Source: SAR92 clade bacterium
Lineage (GTDB): Bacteria > Pseudomonadota > Gammaproteobacteria > Pseudomonadales > Porticoccaceae
NCBI GenBank assembly: GCA_018607545.1
Contig: JABBBF010000182.1
Location: 1 to 7,861 of the forward strand
Reading direction: 5' to 3'
DNA: 7,861 nt
Shown here: positions 6,652-7,861 of the stretch, piece after piece
Position numbering within the stretch: position 1 is the stretch's first letter
How the letters are laid out: every line of letters starts with the position of its first letter
Made by a program: the position numbers and the translations under genes
The notes under the pieces: model-generated
What the model was told of the DNA's origin: nothing
Database searches by the model: none
The model's input: the letters and a program-made list of their open reading frames with translations, nothing else

Positions 6652-7740
6652 ATGCATTTATCTCAATTGGATATTTTTCAGGTTCGAAACCTGAAAAATA
6701 TCCGCACCAGCTGCCATCCTCAGGCGAATATTATTTTCGGTGCCAACGGCAGCGGAAAAACCAGCTTTCTAGAGTCTATCTATCTTCTTGGCCGCGGCCG
6801 TTCTTTTCGTCACCGCGACCTGCGTGTGGTGGTTAACAATGATGCGGATGAGCTGGTTGTCTCGGGGCGACTTCTGCGTGACCAGACTTCCACCGCCCAC
6901 CAGCTCGGTATCAAGCGCACATCCAAAGGCCTTTTTGAGGCACGTCTGGATGGAAAGCCTCTACAGACCGCGGCGCAGCTGGTTTCCGAGCTTCCCCTGC
7001 AGTTGATTGATGCCCACAGCTTTATGCTCTTAGAGGGCGGCCCTCTTCAGCGCAGGCAGTTTTTAGACTGGGGCGTGTTCCACGTGGAACATGATTACAC
7101 CAATCTCTGGCGACGCTTTCAAAAAACGCTAAAACAGCGCAATCAACTCCTTCGCCATGGTAGAATAGACGAAGATTTATTGCGTACCTGGACGGCGGAG
7201 TTAATTCCCCTCTGTGAGCAAATAACCCGGTTTAGACGACAGTACCTGTCAGCGCTTTCCGGACAGTTAAATCAAGCGGTAAGTGCATTTGAGGGATTAG
7301 GGCAGGTTTCCCTTGAATACTACTGCGGCTGGGATGAGGAGCGCTCCCTGGCCGATGTTTACGCCGCTGATCATGGCCGTGATATAGGCACAAAGACCAC
7401 GAGCCACGGTGCGCACCGAGCAGATATAAGAATTAAAGTTGATGGTCAGACTGCCGCTGATCATCTCTCGAGAGGGCAGATAAAACTTTTGGTTTACGCG
7501 CTTAAGTTAGCGCAAGCTGCCCATTATCGAGAACATACAGGGGAATCTTGTCTTTTCCTTTTGGATGATCTGCCCGCTGAGCTGGATTATCAGCATCGCG
7601 GCCAGGTGGTTTCGTATTTAAATGATCTTGGTTGTCAGTACTTTATTACCGGGGTCGATAAAAAAGATTTTGAGGATTTGGTGCAGACAGTCCCGCACCA
7701 GATGTTCCACATGGAACATGGCGTTGCTTTAGTTGATTAG
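6652..7740 (+). CDS. recF: RecF, recombination mediator ATPase
   Basis: RecF is an SMC-like ATPase that, with RecO and RecR, loads RecA at single-strand gaps and helps restart stalled forks. The 362-aa protein has Walker A GANGSGKTS (30-38, Lys36 as in E. coli), the ABC signature LSRGQIKLL (from 272) and Walker B LFLLDDLPAELD (Asp305, Asp306). The conserved GRGRSFRH and RRQFLDWGVFHVEH stretches are also present. ATG 6652 is the first possible start in frame after the dnaN stop and matches the family N-terminus (LDIFQVRNLKNI), but no Shine-Dalgarno is visible upstream. Codons 6-18 contain a perfect 16-bp inverted repeat. The gene also holds a perfect parS-like palindrome and a one-mismatch copy at its 3' end. 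It lies 48 nt after dnaN and 21 nt before gyrB, so it probably belongs to the same operon. Confidence 0.96.
   Translation: MHLSQLDIFQVRNLKNIRTSCHPQANIIFGANGSGKTSFLESIYLLGRGRSFRHRDLRVVVNNDADELVVSGRLLRDQTSTAHQLGIKRTSKGLFEARLDGKPLQTAAQLVSELPLQLIDAHSFMLLEGGPLQRRQFLDWGVFHVEHDYTNLWRRFQKTLKQRNQLLRHGRIDEDLLRTWTAELIPLCEQITRFRRQYLSALSGQLNQAVSAFEGLGQVSLEYYCGWDEERSLADVYAADHGRDIGTKTTSHGAHRADIRIKVDGQTAADHLSRGQIKLLVYALKLAQAAHYREHTGESCLFLLDDLPAELDYQHRGQVVSYLNDLGCQYFITGVDKKDFEDLVQTVPHQMFHMEHGVALVD
6669..6703. repeat. Perfect 16-bp inverted repeat at the start of recF
   Basis: Left arm GGATATTTTTCAGGTT (6669-6684) and right arm AACCTGAAAAATATCC (6688-6703) are exact reverse complements with the 3-nt loop CGA. 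The structure spans positions +18 to +52 of the recF coding sequence. No T-run follows on either strand, so it is not a classic terminator. In RNA it would form a long hairpin right where the front edge of an initiating ribosome lies; in DNA it could bind a dimeric protein. Confidence 0.95.
7076..7091. promoter_or_regulatory. parS: parS centromere-like site (perfect palindrome)
   Basis: TGTTCCACGTGGAACA is a perfect 16-bp palindrome matching the chromosomal parS type bound by ParB (Bacillus form TGTTTCACGTGAAACA; pseudomonad forms have GTTCCACGTGGAAC, from memory). It lies about 3.5 kb from the origin, as expected for parS, and is embedded in the recF codons for the conserved WGVFHVEH. Confidence 0.88.
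7703..7718. promoter_or_regulatory. Second parS-like site, one mismatch
   Basis: TGTTCCACATGGAACA differs from the perfect site at 7076 by one base: the central CG is CA. It lies in the last codons of recF (MFHMEH), 627 bp from the first site, just before gyrB. The central CG matters for ParB, so this copy may bind less well. Confidence 0.6.

Positions 7741-7861
<121 letters not shown>

Noticed and set aside
7363..7464. 12-bp direct repeat GCCGCTGATCAT (7363-7374 and 7453-7464), exactly 90 bp apart in recF
   Set aside because: Both copies encode AADH in frame, but a 12-mer repeat is expected about once by chance in a window of this length.
7465..7474. Palindrome CTCTCGAGAG in recF
   Set aside because: It encodes part of the conserved LSRGQ signature, and a 10-bp palindrome is common by chance.

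Overview
This window is the chromosomal replication-origin neighbourhood of a gammaproteobacterium. All genes lie on the + strand, in the order yidD (3' part), yidC, mnmE, oriC, dnaA, dnaN, recF, gyrB (5' end). The proteins look like gammaproteobacterial orthologues of usual length: MnmE 454 aa, DnaN 366 aa, a YidC with a large periplasmic domain, and RecF with its Walker lysine at residue 36. The Pseudomonas-like YidC core, the parS-type palindromes in recF and the origin lying next to dnaA suggest a Pseudomonas- or Cellvibrio-like, probably free-living lineage rather than an enteric. The genus cannot be told from the sequence alone.

Left part (1-3367): YidD and YidC serve inner-membrane protein insertion, and MnmE modifies the tRNA wobble uridine. 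A compact hairpin with a T-tract separates yidC from mnmE, leaving no room for a promoter between them. Centre (3368-3876): an AT-rich intergenic region carries four DnaA-box matches, a DNA-unwinding-type stretch with repeated TTGATA, and a good sigma70-like promoter inside that stretch pointing at dnaA. A consensus DnaA box lies just downstream of its expected start site. A long dnaA leader with an imperfect hairpin follows. Right part (3877-7861): initiator (DnaA), sliding clamp (DnaN), recombination mediator (RecF) and gyrase subunit B form the classic dnaA-dnaN-recF-gyrB cluster.

The points most worth a second look are not genes. (1) A perfect 16-bp inverted repeat with a 3-nt loop sits 17 nt after the recF start codon, and a second hairpin overlaps the dnaN stop. 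Together they flank a recF start that has no visible Shine-Dalgarno. (2) A perfect 16-bp parS palindrome and a one-mismatch copy are both embedded in recF codons. (3) mnmE points toward oriC and dnaA, unlike the E. coli and P. aeruginosa layout where the rpmH-to-mnmE block diverges from dnaA. (4) The presumed dnaA promoter overlaps the origin's unwinding region. No mobile element, CRISPR array, tRNA or rRNA was seen.
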